Assembly (NCBI RefSeq): GCF_001578185.1
Contig: NZ_CP011008.1
Coordinates: 1,392,001 to 1,456,000, forward strand
From: Peribacillus simplex
Lineage (GTDB): Bacteria; Bacillota; Bacilli; Bacillales; DSM-1321
DNA length: 64,000 nucleotides
Reading direction: 5' to 3'
A program made the position numbers and the translations under genes. Under the pieces are notes generated by a model that saw only the letters and a program-made list of their open reading frames with translations, made no database searches and was not told the DNA's origin. Of the stretch, positions 26,617-35,233 are shown in pieces. Each line of letters starts with the position of its first letter. Position 1 is the first letter of the stretch.

Positions 26617-27857
26617 AAAAAGGAGTAATTCTTTCAGTTAATAAGCGTTTTGTAACCCTATTGACCCCCGAGGGTGAATTTCTAAAAACCAAAAGGCAGG
26701 AACGGGAATATGAAGTAGGTGAGGAAATCACTTTTTCGCCTATTAAACAAAAGGTCACTTTCGCCTTTCCCAATTTTAATTCATCTTTCAAAAAAAAGGC
26801 CGTGCTAAGCATTGCCTCCACTTTCCTGATTCTCTTTTCGTTTCTTCCATCCTATTTCTCTGAGCATGTATCGGCATACATGACAATAGATGTGAATCCC
26901 AGCATTGAATTGGAGCTTGACCATCATTTAGAAGTTCTCAAACTTAGCGGTTTAAATGAAGACGGCAAGCTTGTGATTGGTCAGCTGAAAGATTGGAAAG
27001 GTAAGGACATTAAAACGGTTACAAACCGAATCGTCGAAACGACGAAGCAACTTGGATATCTGAAAGAAAAAAAACAAATAGTCGTTTCCACAACGATATT
27101 GGATAAAGATAAAAAATTGGATAAGAACTTAAAAAAAGAGATAAAAGAAATATCAGAACAGAATAATGTTTCTAATACGAAGATGAAAGTGATTCAGGCA
27201 ACAAAAAGCGATAGGAAGCAAGCAAGGGAACAAGGCATATCCACAGGTAAGTATGTCGAAAAGAAGTTAAATGAAGATAAAGAGAAGGTAAAAGTCAATA
27301 CGAGGGAGTCTGCACCAGCAACGGATAAAAAAGTAGAGGAAAAGGTTGTTATTCCGAAAGAGCAGAGCGAAACGCTGAGTACAGAAAAAAAATCGGTTGA
27401 GGAAAAGAAAAAAGAGAACAATACAACAAATGAATTAAAGCAAAAGTCGGTAAATGAAGCAAAACCAATTGAACAGAAAAACTTAGGAACACCATCAGAC
27501 CAAAATAAGGGAAAAAACAAAAGTGAAGATAAAAATGGAAAACGGAATGAGATAAATAACTTTAAGGAAAAAAGCATGGAATCAAAAGGAAAACCTGTCA
27601 GCAATCAAAATAATCACAGCAACCAATTAAAGGACAAGCAGAAAAATGAAAAGGAAGATAAAAGGCTTGATGGGAAAAGATATACATCGGTCAATGAAAA
27701 GGGAAGAGAAAGAGAACAGAATAATGGCGATCATATAAAGTACGAAAATAAAAATAAAAAAGATAAACAAGATAAAATAGTGATAAAAGTTAAACAAGAT
27801 TGGGATAAGTGGAAAAAGGGTAAGGGCAATAATGGAAACGGACAAGGGAATAATTAA
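26613..27857 (+). CDS. rsgI: Anti-sigma-I factor RsgI
   Basis: Membrane anti-sigma factor of 414 residues that holds SigI until a signal arrives. Residues 1-50 form the RsgI N-terminal SigI-binding domain (KGVILSVNKRFVTLLTPEGE). A single helix lies near residues 65-82, followed by the conserved extracellular segment SAYMTIDVNPSIELELD. From about residue 190 the protein is a low-complexity Lys/Glu/Asn tail of more than 200 residues ending KGKGNNGNGQGNN, without a carbohydrate-binding module. The tail may contact the anionic cell wall. Start overlaps sigI (ATGA). Confidence 0.94.
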   Translation: MKKGVILSVNKRFVTLLTPEGEFLKTKRQEREYEVGEEITFSPIKQKVTFAFPNFNSSFKKKAVLSIASTFLILFSFLPSYFSEHVSAYMTIDVNPSIELELDHHLEVLKLSGLNEDGKLVIGQLKDWKGKDIKTVTNRIVETTKQLGYLKEKKQIVVSTTILDKDKKLDKNLKKEIKEISEQNNVSNTKMKVIQATKSDRKQAREQGISTGKYVEKKLNEDKEKVKVNTRESAPATDKKVEEKVVIPKEQSETLSTEKKSVEEKKKENNTTNELKQKSVNEAKPIEQKNLGTPSDQNKGKNKSEDKNGKRNEINNFKEKSMESKGKPVSNQNNHSNQLKDKQKNEKEDKRLDGKRYTSVNEKGREREQNNGDHIKYENKNKKDKQDKIVIKVKQDWDKWKKGKGNNGNGQGNN

Positions 27858-27884
27858 AAGAGTCCAGCACGGAGCTGGACTCTT
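27858..27884. terminator. Bidirectional terminator between rsgI and the SASP gene
   Basis: An 11-bp perfect stem AAGAGTCCAGC / GCTGGACTCTT with a 5-base loop. Confidence 0.85.
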
Positions 27885-27912
27885 AGCCATGGATATTCAA
27901 TTGTGATAGTAA

Positions 27913-28110
27913 TTATTGACCTTGACCTTTAAGCTGAGATTGAGCTTGTGCTACAAGTCGTTTCGTAATTTCTCCGCCAACTGAACCATTGGCACGTGCT
28001 GAAGTATCGGAACCTAGTTGTACACCGAATTCTGATGCAATTTCATATTTGATTTGTTCTAATGCTTGTTCGATTCCAGGAACAAGAAGGTTGTTACTGC
28101 TGTTAGCCAT
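27913..28110 (-). CDS. sspD: Alpha/beta-type small acid-soluble spore protein
   Basis: DNA-coating protein of 65 residues that protects spore DNA. It has the GPR protease site in [20 protein letters not shown] and the second conserved block [17 protein letters not shown]. The ATG follows AAAGGGGAG. It is made in the forespore, so a SigG promoter is expected; TTATACTA about 50 bases upstream on the minus strand could be the -10. The symbol rests on position between rsgI and ktrD, as in B. subtilis; by sequence alone it is simply an alpha/beta SASP. Confidence 0.93.
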   Translation of the reverse strand: MANSSNNLLVPGIEQALEQIKYEIASEFGVQLGSDTSARANGSVGGEITKRLVAQAQSQLKGQGQ

Positions 28111-28295
28111 TTGAATCTCCCCTTTACTTTTTCAACGGCTTTTGCCGCTGTAATGATAGTATAAGTAGAATGCGGAGTTTTACTTATAGTAGCGGAATCA
28201 AACTTTTTGGTAAACCTGCCTTATTGTTGTAAGTAAGACAGTTTTAAAAGAGAATGGAAAAAAGAATGAAAAAAGGGTAAACTAGATTTTTAATG

Positions 28296-28314
28296 GTTAT
28301 GTGATTCACATAAC
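28296..28314. promoter_or_regulatory. 19-bp perfect palindrome before ktrD
   Basis: GTTATGTGA-T-TCACATAAC, 9-bp arms around one base, ending 28 bases before the ktrD start. As RNA the loop is too small for the full stem, so a DNA operator is more likely. The protein that binds it is unknown. Confidence 0.6.
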
Positions 28315-28342
28315 TATAAAGGAGTAAGAAAGGAAACTCTTT

Positions 28343-29695
28343 ATGTTTGCTATCAAAAAAATATTATCAAAATTAACACCAGCTCAGCTTATCGTCGGTT
28401 ATTATGTTTTGGCAGTCAGCATCTCGACCGTACTGTTGAGTCTGCCAGTCGCTCTTAAGCCAGGCGTGGAGTTTGGATTCATGGATGCTTTATTCACAGC
28501 CGTAAGTGCAGTTAGTGTAACAGGTCTAACAGTTGTAAGTTTGCCCGAAGTGTATAATGAGGTAGGCTATTTCATTCTGATGTTCGTTCTCCAGTTTGGC
28601 GGGATTGGCATCATGACACTCGGAACCTTTTTCTGGCTAATATTGGGCAAGAAGATCGGTTTGAAGGAAAGGCAATTGATCATGACCGATCAAAACCAAT
28701 CGAATCTTTCGGGCCTTGTTAAATTATTGATTCAAATCATTCAGATATTCCTCGTTATTGAAATGATTGGTGCCCTGGTTTTAGGTATTTATTTTTTGAA
28801 TTATTATCCAAACTGGAAAGACGCCTTCTTAAATGGCTTATTTTTGGCAGTCAGTTCCACTACCAATGCCGGTTTTGATATCACCGGTATATCGATGATT
28901 CCTTTTAAAGGGGATTACTTCGTACAGTTCATCACGATTATCCTGCTTACCCTTGGAGCCATTGGGTTTCCGGTCTTGATCGAGTTGAAAGAGTTTTTGT
29001 CCAATAGTGCCCGTACTTATAAGTTTCATTTTTCTTTGTTCACGAAGCTGACATCAGTCACTTTCTTTTCCCTTATCATTGGGGGGACGATCCTGATTTA
29101 CCTTCTGGAAATGAATGGGTTATTTAAAGGAAAGAGCTGGCATGAATCGTTCTTCTACTCGTTATTCATGTCCTCCAATACGCGAAGCGGAGGGTTAACA
29201 ACAATGAATGTGAGTGACTTTTCGGAACCGACCCTTTTATTGATGAGCATATTAATGTTCATTGGGGCATCCCCAAGCTCAGTCGGGGGAGGGATCCGCA
29301 CAACCACTCTGGCTATCATGATTCTGTTCTTATGGAATTTCATGAGGGGAAGGCGATCCATCAAAGTGTTCAAACGGGAGATTCATCCAGATGATATCCG
29401 AAAAGCGACAGCAGTTATGATCATGGGTTCCTTCCTGTGCATATTGGCCATCTTCATTTTATCGATTACCGAGAATTTCACTTTAACCCAAATCATTTTT
29501 GAGGTATGTTCGGCTTTCGGTTCAGTTGGCCTTTCGATGGGAATCACGCCTGATCTCAGTAATACCGGTAAAATTGTCATTATGATCATTATGTTTATTG
29601 GCCGGGTCGGGATAACGTCCCTGCTTTATATCATAGGCCATAAAGAAGTTACGGAAAATTATCATTATCCAAAGGAACGCATCATCATTGGGTAA
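28343..29695 (+). CDS. ktrD: Ktr potassium uptake membrane subunit
   Basis: K+ (Na+-coupled) channel-like transporter of 450 residues from the TrkH/KtrB superfamily. Four membrane-pore-membrane repeats are visible, each with its filter glycine: SVTGL, TTNAGFD, NTRSGGL and GSVGL. The second membrane segment of repeat 3 has the gating-loop region GASPSSVGGGIRTTTLA. The C-terminal KERIIIG is typical. The cytoplasmic regulator KtrC/KtrA is not in the window, as expected for ktrD, which stands alone. Position after sigI-rsgI-sspD matches B. subtilis; the ykrK and htpX genes found there are absent here. Confidence 0.93.
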   Translation: MFAIKKILSKLTPAQLIVGYYVLAVSISTVLLSLPVALKPGVEFGFMDALFTAVSAVSVTGLTVVSLPEVYNEVGYFILMFVLQFGGIGIMTLGTFFWLILGKKIGLKERQLIMTDQNQSNLSGLVKLLIQIIQIFLVIEMIGALVLGIYFLNYYPNWKDAFLNGLFLAVSSTTNAGFDITGISMIPFKGDYFVQFITIILLTLGAIGFPVLIELKEFLSNSARTYKFHFSLFTKLTSVTFFSLIIGGTILIYLLEMNGLFKGKSWHESFFYSLFMSSNTRSGGLTTMNVSDFSEPTLLLMSILMFIGASPSSVGGGIRTTTLAIMILFLWNFMRGRRSIKVFKREIHPDDIRKATAVMIMGSFLCILAIFILSITENFTLTQIIFEVCSAFGSVGLSMGITPDLSNTGKIVIMIIMFIGRVGITSLLYIIGHKEVTENYHYPKERIIIG

Positions 29696-29715
29696 ATGAT
29701 TTAAGTTGAAAAGAG

Positions 29716-29741
29716 ACCTTTCCATCGAGGAAAGGTTTTTT
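29716..29741 (+). terminator. Terminator of ktrD
   Basis: Stem ACCTTTCC / GGAAAGGT with a 5-base loop and T-run. Confidence 0.85.
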
Positions 29742-29894
29742 GCGTTGTTTGCAGGAATAAAAGGTAAAATGTTGAAGTTTACCTATAAGTGAGTTTTTTA
29801 CCGTTTTAATATACAGTATATGCATAATTTGAACCCTTACTTGCTGGAACTCCGTCGGATGAAGTTTAAATCATTAGTAAAGGAGGTGGAAAAA

Positions 29895-31223
29895 ATGAAC
29901 AAATATACTGGAAGGATCATTGTCCCTGCCCTGTTCTTCATATTGATATTGCCCTATTTAGGGTGGCTGGGCCATGAAGAACGCAGGTTTTCCGCCTTTG
30001 CAGGAATATATTTACTCGCCATTCTATCCATTGCTTGGTGTTTGGGTGCTATCTATGATAATAAACGGAAAACGATAGCTATATTGCAAGATAGCGAAGG
30101 ACGTTATCGCATCTTCTCCAAGTACTCCAAAGAATTGGTCAATAGCTTCAATGAGGTTATTTTTCAAACGGATGATAAAGGAAAATGGTTGTATTTAAAC
30201 CCAGCATGGAAATCGATGAGTGGTGCGACGGTGAACGAATCACTTGGGCTTCACTTTTCTAAACATATGGATATGACATCTTATCAGGACGTATTAAAGG
30301 CCTTTGCGGAATCCTTTCATCAAGGAAATAAATATTTTCGAGTGGACATTAAACTGAATGCGAAAAAAGGGACCAGTTGGGTTGAAGCATTCGTTAAACT
30401 AATATACGATGACGCAGGGAAATTCATAGGGACGGCAGGCATATTGTCGGAAATTAATGAACGTAAACATGCAGAAGAAAAGCTTGTTAGCCTAAACGAA
30501 CATTTGGCAATCACATCAAGCAAGTTATCAACGGCTGCACAACTTGCGGCAGGGATTGCACATGAGGTCAGGAATCCGATGACAGCCATAATGGGGTTTG
30601 TAAAGTTGATTAAAGATGGCGGTGCTGATAAAGATGAATATTATGATATTATTTTTTCGGAAATAAATCGAATCGAGCAAGTCCTGAATGAACTTTTGCT
30701 GCTTTCGAAACCCGCGGAGGCGGTTTTTCTTGAGAAGGATTTAAAAGAAAGCTGTAACCATGTCGTTACACTGTTGGAGACAAATGCCGTATTGAACAAT
30801 ATTCAAATTCATAAAAATTACGATACAGAACCCATTTTTATTTACTTTGATGAAAACCAAATCAAGCAAGTATTAATAAACATGATAAAAAATTCCATAG
30901 AATCGATGCCGAATGGCGGAAATATTTTTGTGAGCGTAAACGAAAAAAATGGGGAAGTTTTTTTGAGCATTTTGGATGAAGGGGAGGGTATCCCGGAAAA
31001 CTCCCTTCAAAAAGTAGGAGAACCATTTTTCACTACAAAAACATCAGGAACGGGATTGGGTCTTTCCGTTTGTTTTAGAATCATCGAAAAGCACGGCGGA
31101 AAAGTGTTCATAACAAGCGAACTGAAAAAAGGTACGAAAATCGTTTGTGTATTCCCCGCAGTCCTACCAAGTGATTATAACGGGAAAGAAAAATGTCCAG
31201 ATAACGGGACAAGAACGACATGA
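29895..31223 (+). CDS. PAS-domain sensor histidine kinase (sporulation-kinase type)
   Basis: Kinase of 442 residues. Two N-terminal membrane helices (residues about 8-25 and 38-55) with almost no extracellular loop are followed by one PAS domain (EVIFQTDDKGKWLYLNPAW) with its PAC segment, the HisKA motif AAGIAHEVRNPMTAIMGF with His223, and an HATPase with NMIKNSIESM, DEGEGI and GTGLGLSV. The ATG at 29895 follows AGGAGGTGG. No response regulator is adjacent, so it is an orphan kinase, as Spo0F-phosphorylating kinases are. KinA/KinE relatives have this core; direct action on Spo0F is plausible, not shown. Confidence 0.88.
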   Translation: MNKYTGRIIVPALFFILILPYLGWLGHEERRFSAFAGIYLLAILSIAWCLGAIYDNKRKTIAILQDSEGRYRIFSKYSKELVNSFNEVIFQTDDKGKWLYLNPAWKSMSGATVNESLGLHFSKHMDMTSYQDVLKAFAESFHQGNKYFRVDIKLNAKKGTSWVEAFVKLIYDDAGKFIGTAGILSEINERKHAEEKLVSLNEHLAITSSKLSTAAQLAAGIAHEVRNPMTAIMGFVKLIKDGGADKDEYYDIIFSEINRIEQVLNELLLLSKPAEAVFLEKDLKESCNHVVTLLETNAVLNNIQIHKNYDTEPIFIYFDENQIKQVLINMIKNSIESMPNGGNIFVSVNEKNGEVFLSILDEGEGIPENSLQKVGEPFFTTKTSGTGLGLSVCFRIIEKHGGKVFITSELKKGTKIVCVFPAVLPSDYNGKEKCPDNGTRTT

Positions 31224-31285
31224 AAATATATAATTCGATCGTTATAAGAGTCAGAATATTGCGTGTACTCCAACGGTAATAACAT

Positions 31286-31299
31286 ACTAACCGGTTAGT
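31286..31299. promoter_or_regulatory. TetR-type operator (perfect palindrome)
   Basis: ACTAACCGGTTAGT, a perfect 14-bp palindrome, 36 bases upstream of the dead acyl-CoA dehydrogenase gene. A related site lies at 34189-34202 after the dead tetR gene. Likely the operator of that repressor. Confidence 0.7.
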
Positions 31300-31322
31300 C
31301 AGTTTTAAAGGAGGAATTCAAT

Positions 31323-32517
31323 TTGCAAATTGAACATGGTCAAGAGGTGCAAAATCTGGAAAAGAAGTTAACGGAATTCATGAAAAATACGTATTCCCAA
31401 ATGAATCCGTATATCAAAAGCAGCTAGATTCACAGAAGAGACGATAAGTGATTTACCGCCGCTTTTATCTGAATTAACGGCAAAAGCAAATTGTGGAATT
31501 TATTTTTACCTTATCGCAAATATGGAGCAGGTTTAACAAATCTAGAATATGCCCCGCTTTGTGAAATCATGGGAAGGACGATGATAGGACCTGAAATCTT
31601 CAATTGTAACGCGCCGGACACCGGAAATATGGAAGTATTGGTGAGATACGATTCCGATGAACATAAAGAACGCTGGCTGAAGCCATTGCTTGCCAGGGAA
31701 ATACGCTCATGCTTCTCGCTAACAGAACCAGTAGTGGCGTCTTCGATGCTAATATAGAGTGCAGTCTTGAAAAGGCAGGTAATGAGTATGTCATAAACGG
31801 CCGGTTATGGTGTCTTCAGGAGCAGGAGAGCCCCGATGCAAGATTGCCATCGTTATGGGTAAGACAGATCCTGAAGCGTCCAAGCATGATCAACAGTCAA
31901 TGATTCTTGTGCAGCTGGACACACCGGTTTTCAAAATCGAGGAAATGCTCCCCCTGTTTGGTTATAATCATGCTCCGCATGGCAATGCGGAAATTAATTT
32001 TGCAAATGTGAGGGTCCTGGCAACGAATATACTATGGTGAGAAGGTAAAGGGTTTGCGATTGCCCAAGGAAGACTCGGGCCTGGAAGGTTACACCACCAC
32101 ATAAGGCTGATCGGTGCTGCTGAAAGAGCACTTGAAGAATTATGTAAGCGCATTCAAATCCGTGTCGTTTGGTAAACCTTTGGCGAGGCAAGGTGTGATC
32201 ATGGAATGATTGCCGATTCACGGATTGAATTCGAACAAGCAAGGCTTCTTACTTTAAAAGCTGTGTGTGATGGATACTGTCGGGAACAAGGGAGAGAAGG
32301 CGGGAGATAGCCATGAAGAAAGTGGTGGCACCAACAGGGCATTAAAAGTGCTGGACAGGGCAATTCAAGGGTTTGGAGCTGCAGGGATTTCAACGATTTA
32401 CCGTTTGCTGAACATTGGGCAAATGCACGGACGTTGAGGCTTGCTGATGGTCCTGATGAAGTGCGCCGTTCACTAGTAGCTAAAATAAAAACTTCGAAAA
32501 TACCAACAAAAGCATGA
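31323..32517 (+). pseudogene. Degenerate acyl-CoA dehydrogenase
   Basis: It begins at a TTG with a strong AAAGGAGG site (QIEHGQEVQNLEKKLTEF). Later pieces in shifting frames read [73 protein letters not shown] and VRRSLVAKIKTSK. These are acyl-CoA dehydrogenase blocks in correct order, so FAD-dependent oxidation of acyl-CoA was its job. Several in-frame stops and frameshifts are present (first stop near 31422). The gene is dead but its promoter-proximal operator and ribosome site survive. Confidence 0.85.
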
Positions 32518-32526
32518 AGTGAAAAT

Positions 32527-32930
32527 ATGAAAGGTACCGGCCTATTCAATTTAACTGGAAAGACGGCGATCATAACTGGTGGAGGGATAGGATTTGGAGT
32601 ACAAATAGTGACTGGATTTGTCGAAGCAGGGGTGAATGTTGTGCTTTTTTCAAGGAAGAAGGAAGCATGCGATGAAGTTGCTCGCAAATTGAAAAACTTG
32701 GAGGCAGGGCGCTGTCCTTCAAGTGTGATATCACAAATCCGTCAGATGTACAGGAAGTGGTTAACGAAACTTACTGGGAATTCGGTGCCATTGACATTTT
32801 AGTGAACAATAGCGGGGCATCCTTGGGGGCTCAGACCATCGACATGCCCCTTGAAGCCTGGCAGAAGGTGATGAATGTCAATGTAACCGGAACTTTTATC
32901 TTGAGCCAGACTGTAGGAAGGATCATGAAG
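32527..32930 (+). pseudogene. Truncated SDR oxidoreductase, fused by deletion to the next gene
   Basis: The N-terminal half of an SDR: NLTGKTAIITGGGIGFGVQI (a Rossmann glycine motif), a frameshift near 32705, then GAIDILVNNSGASLGAQTID and [19 protein letters not shown]. The sequence stops before the catalytic Ser-Tyr-Lys region and changes abruptly into an acyl-CoA ligase at about 32925. The ATG lies 10 bases after the dehydrogenase remnant, so the two were in one operon. Confidence 0.85.
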
Positions 32931-33545
32931 GCTATGGTCTTACGGAAGCTTCGCCAACTACGCTTTTTGCAACCCGGTATTTGTTGAAAGGAAGCATGGG
33001 AGTGCCGGGATCGGAATCCCTTCGACAGAATATAAAGTGATGGATCTAGGAGACGGGACTAAAGAAGTGGCCCCAGGCGAAATGGGGGAATTGGTCATAA
33101 AAGGACCTCAAGTGATGAAGGGTTACTGGAATATGCCAGAGGAAACGGCGGTGACTCTTAGGGATGGTTGGCTTTATACGGGTGATATCGCCAAAGTTGA
33201 TGAAGAAGGGTATCTCTATATTGTTGACAGGAAAAAGATTTGATCATTGCAAATGGGTAAAATATCTACCCCCGTGATGTCGAGGAAGTCCTCTATGAAC
33301 ATCCTGCTGTCCAGGAAGCGGTTGTCTTTGGAGTTCCAGATGCTTACCGAGGGGAGTCGGTAAAAGCGGTGCTTATACTTAAAAATAATAAAAAGGCAAG
33401 TGAACGGGAAATCATCGAGTACTGCCGTGTAAACCTATCGGCTTATAAAGGTCCGCTTTTCGTTGAATTTCTTGAGGAGTTACCAAAAACAAATGTCGGA
33501 AAGATTTTAAGGAGTGCTTTAAGGAAGGAAATTTCCAAGAAATAA
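32926..33545 (+). pseudogene. C-terminal fragment of a fatty-acid--CoA ligase
   Basis: It opens in the adenylation motif [11 protein letters not shown], then runs [40 protein letters not shown] and IVDRKK. A frameshift and stop near 33241 separate this from YPRDVEEVLYEHPAVQEAVV and ELPKTNVGKILRSALRKE with the catalytic Lys. The first 300 or so residues were lost in the deletion that joined it to the SDR. The enzyme family activates fatty acids with ATP and CoA. Confidence 0.87.
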
Positions 33546-33614
33546 GAAGGCTTTGATAGTGCGGAGCGTATGATTCAATTCAGCTGAATTTTTACAGATT
33601 GCGAGGATGCTTAC

Positions 33615-34177
33615 ATGAAAGGAAAAATGACAGAACATAGCATGCGCTTATTCGAAAAGAAGGGCTTTAGTGAACTTCGATTTCTGATATTGTCGAATCA
33701 TTTGGAGTGACAAAGGGAACATTTTATTATTACTTTAAGAGCAAAGAGCAGTTGCTTATGGATATTCATATTGCTTATATAGACGAGTTGCTTAGTGAGC
33801 AGGAAATCATCATTTCGGATACTAGGAAAAACTGTAAGGAAAAGCTTTTCGTTATGGTATATATGCTTTTAAAAAGCATCAAGACAAAAAAATCAAGCGC
33901 CACGGTCTTTTTCCGTGAAATGAAAAATCTAAGTGACGAAAAACTTGCACAAATCCTTCCTAAGCGGGATGAGTTCCGTAATAAAATCAAACAGGTGCTG
34001 GTGGAAGGCATCGAGAGCGGAGAACTACGTTCCAACCTTGATGCATCCATCATTTCTTTTGCTATTTTGGGTGTGGCCAATTGGAGCTATCATTGGTTCG
34101 ACTCTGGAGGTGAAAAAACCGAACAGGAAGTTGCAGACATTTTTATGGGGATGATTCTACAGGGCATTGAAGCTTGA
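33615..34177 (+). pseudogene. TetR/AcrR-family repressor with a frameshift
   Basis: MKGKMTEHSMRLFEKKGFSE is followed by a one-base loss near 33680; the next frame reads SDIVESFGVTKGTFYYYFKS, the TetR helix-turn-helix, and continues open to TAA... at 34177 (ADIFMGMILQGIEA). Only one lesion is visible, so a single base would restore it. It sits in the fatty-acid cluster, which has TetR-type palindromes, so it probably regulated this cluster in response to acyl-CoA. Loss of function is likely but a sequencing error cannot be excluded. Confidence 0.8.
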
Positions 34178-34188
34178 CCAGGCTACAT

Positions 34189-34202
34189 ACTAACCAATTA
34201 GT
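34189..34202. promoter_or_regulatory. Second, imperfect TetR-type operator
   Basis: ACTAACCAATTAGT differs from the palindrome at 31286-31299 at two central positions. It lies 11 bases after the tetR remnant, before the 3-hydroxyacyl-CoA dehydrogenase fragment. Confidence 0.55.
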
Positions 34203-34210
34203 AGAAGGGC

Positions 34211-34366
34211 ATGACCTACAAGCAAATTCAATCAATAACCGTAATTGGGGCTGGGCAGATGGGGCATCAAATTGCGATGCTTGCTGCATTTGGAGGTTAC
34301 GAAACGATTCTTCAGGATGCTCAGGAAAACGCGTTGAATATAGCCCTAGGAAAATTGGATCATTAA
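34211..34366 (+). pseudogene. N-terminal fragment of 3-hydroxyacyl-CoA dehydrogenase
   Basis: ATG at 34211 gives MTYKQIQSITVIGAGQMGHQ then IAMLAAFGGYETILQDAQEN, the NAD-binding Rossmann start of 3-hydroxyacyl-CoA dehydrogenases, and stops at a TAA after 51 codons. All of the rest is deleted. Part of the decayed beta-oxidation cluster. Confidence 0.8.
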
Positions 34367-34411
34367 ACACCCAGAATGCTGTTGCCTGGCATTGAAGTCT
34401 TTTTTCTTACG

Positions 34412-34531
34412 TGGCTTCTGGAAAGCTTAAGCTTGCGATCGGCGTCATTTATCCGATTGAAAAGGCGGCAGATGACCATGCAGAAATGAACGCCCGTCAA
34501 ACTAAAGGAAAGTGGATTTTACAAGTTAAAT
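34412..34531 (+). pseudogene. C-terminal fragment of a quinone oxidoreductase (zinc-type ADH family)
   Basis: A frame without a start reads ASGKLKLAIGVIYPIEKAAD and DHAEMNARQTKGKWILQVK then stop. This is the end of MDR-family NADPH:quinone oxidoreductases. It was joined to the preceding fragment by a deletion between about 34366 and 34412. Confidence 0.7.
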
Positions 34532-34615
34532 GAGAATAAGGGGTATATACCGAATGAGCTATACACCCCGTTGTTAATAAGATTTCACTTGTACCATTGA
34601 CCCTTCAAGAACCAC

Positions 34616-34951
34616 TCAATCCGTATCAATGCTAACATCTTTATCAGGATGCATAAAAGGGGGCTGCGGCGTTCTTTTAGCCTCCAACAGTTCACGGTTT
34701 TCAGTTGAATTCCAGCCTATATCATTGGTGGGGTGTATCCAGTTGTCTCCAGCCATGATTTCCGGGTCTGTATCTTCGCTCCAATTTTCGAGTGGTGAGT
34801 TTTCAGATGCATATTTACTGTCGCCAATGACGACTCCATAATCATTGACAAATGGAGCTCGTGGTTTTATGCCGGTCCCTTTATAGCTTGGTGCGTTAAT
34901 TTGGTGGGGTTGTGTATCATCGATAATTGGTGAATCCAATTTCTTTTTCAT
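34616..34951 (-). CDS. DUF3905-type hypothetical protein
   Basis: Acidic, soluble protein of 111 residues with no signal or helix. The blocks PFVNDYGVVIGDSKYASENS, LENWSEDTDPEIMAGDNWIH and PTNDIGWNSTENRELLEAKR resemble what I remember of the DUF3905 family, known only from spore-forming Bacillaceae. Function unknown. The ATG follows AAAGGGAG. It sits just after the pseudogene cluster and faces two small spore-like ORFs. Confidence 0.7.
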   Translation of the reverse strand: MKKKLDSPIIDDTQPHQINAPSYKGTGIKPRAPFVNDYGVVIGDSKYASENSPLENWSEDTDPEIMAGDNWIHPTNDIGWNSTENRELLEAKRTPQPPFMHPDKDVSIDTD

Positions 34952-35074
34952 CTAGAATCTCCCTTTCCGTTTTACGGTTATTTTTTCTCGTCTGTCCCTA
35001 TAATATCCCTGAATAATTTTCGGCAGTTTTACCCCATTCTAAAACGTAAACTATATTAAAAAGGGTGGATGAAA

Positions 35075-35233
35075 ATGAAACGGAAAGCTAATGTAGATGG
35101 TGCTGTCAAAGCAAGTAAAACGCCAAAAAGAAACCAAGCTGAAAATGAGTTTTCCAATGAGTTCGCATTAGAGGAAAACCCAATAAAAGGTGCCAACCGC
35201 AATTCAAAGCAAGGCAGAAAAGGAAGAAGTTAA
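35075..35233 (+). CDS. 52-aa basic microprotein with gamma-SASP-like motif
   Basis: MKRKANVDGAVKASKTPKRN then QAENEFSNEFALEENPIKGA. Lys/Arg/Asn-rich and hydrophilic, without Cys or Trp. The NEFALEE piece resembles the TEFASET cleavage site for spore protease GPR in gamma-type SASPs. GGGTGG lies 6 bases before the ATG. Its stop overlaps the start of the next ORF (TAATG), implying coupled translation. A spore role is inferred from composition and motif only. Confidence 0.6.
   Translation: MKRKANVDGAVKASKTPKRNQAENEFSNEFALEENPIKGANRNSKQGRKGRS

Noticed and set aside
26778-27860. Tandem repeats in the rsgI tail as a CRISPR-like array
   Set aside because: The Lys/Asn codon bias makes the DNA A-rich, but no regular repeat-spacer pattern exists. 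No CRISPR array was seen anywhere in the window.
28296-28314. CRP/FNR binding site before ktrD
   Set aside because: The half-sites TGTGA and TCACA are separated by one base, not six, so the site cannot fit a CRP/FNR dimer.
31491-31757. 88-aa ORF as an intact short acyl-CoA dehydrogenase-like gene
   Set aside because: It is an internal piece of a longer, interrupted acyl-CoA dehydrogenase and lacks both ends.
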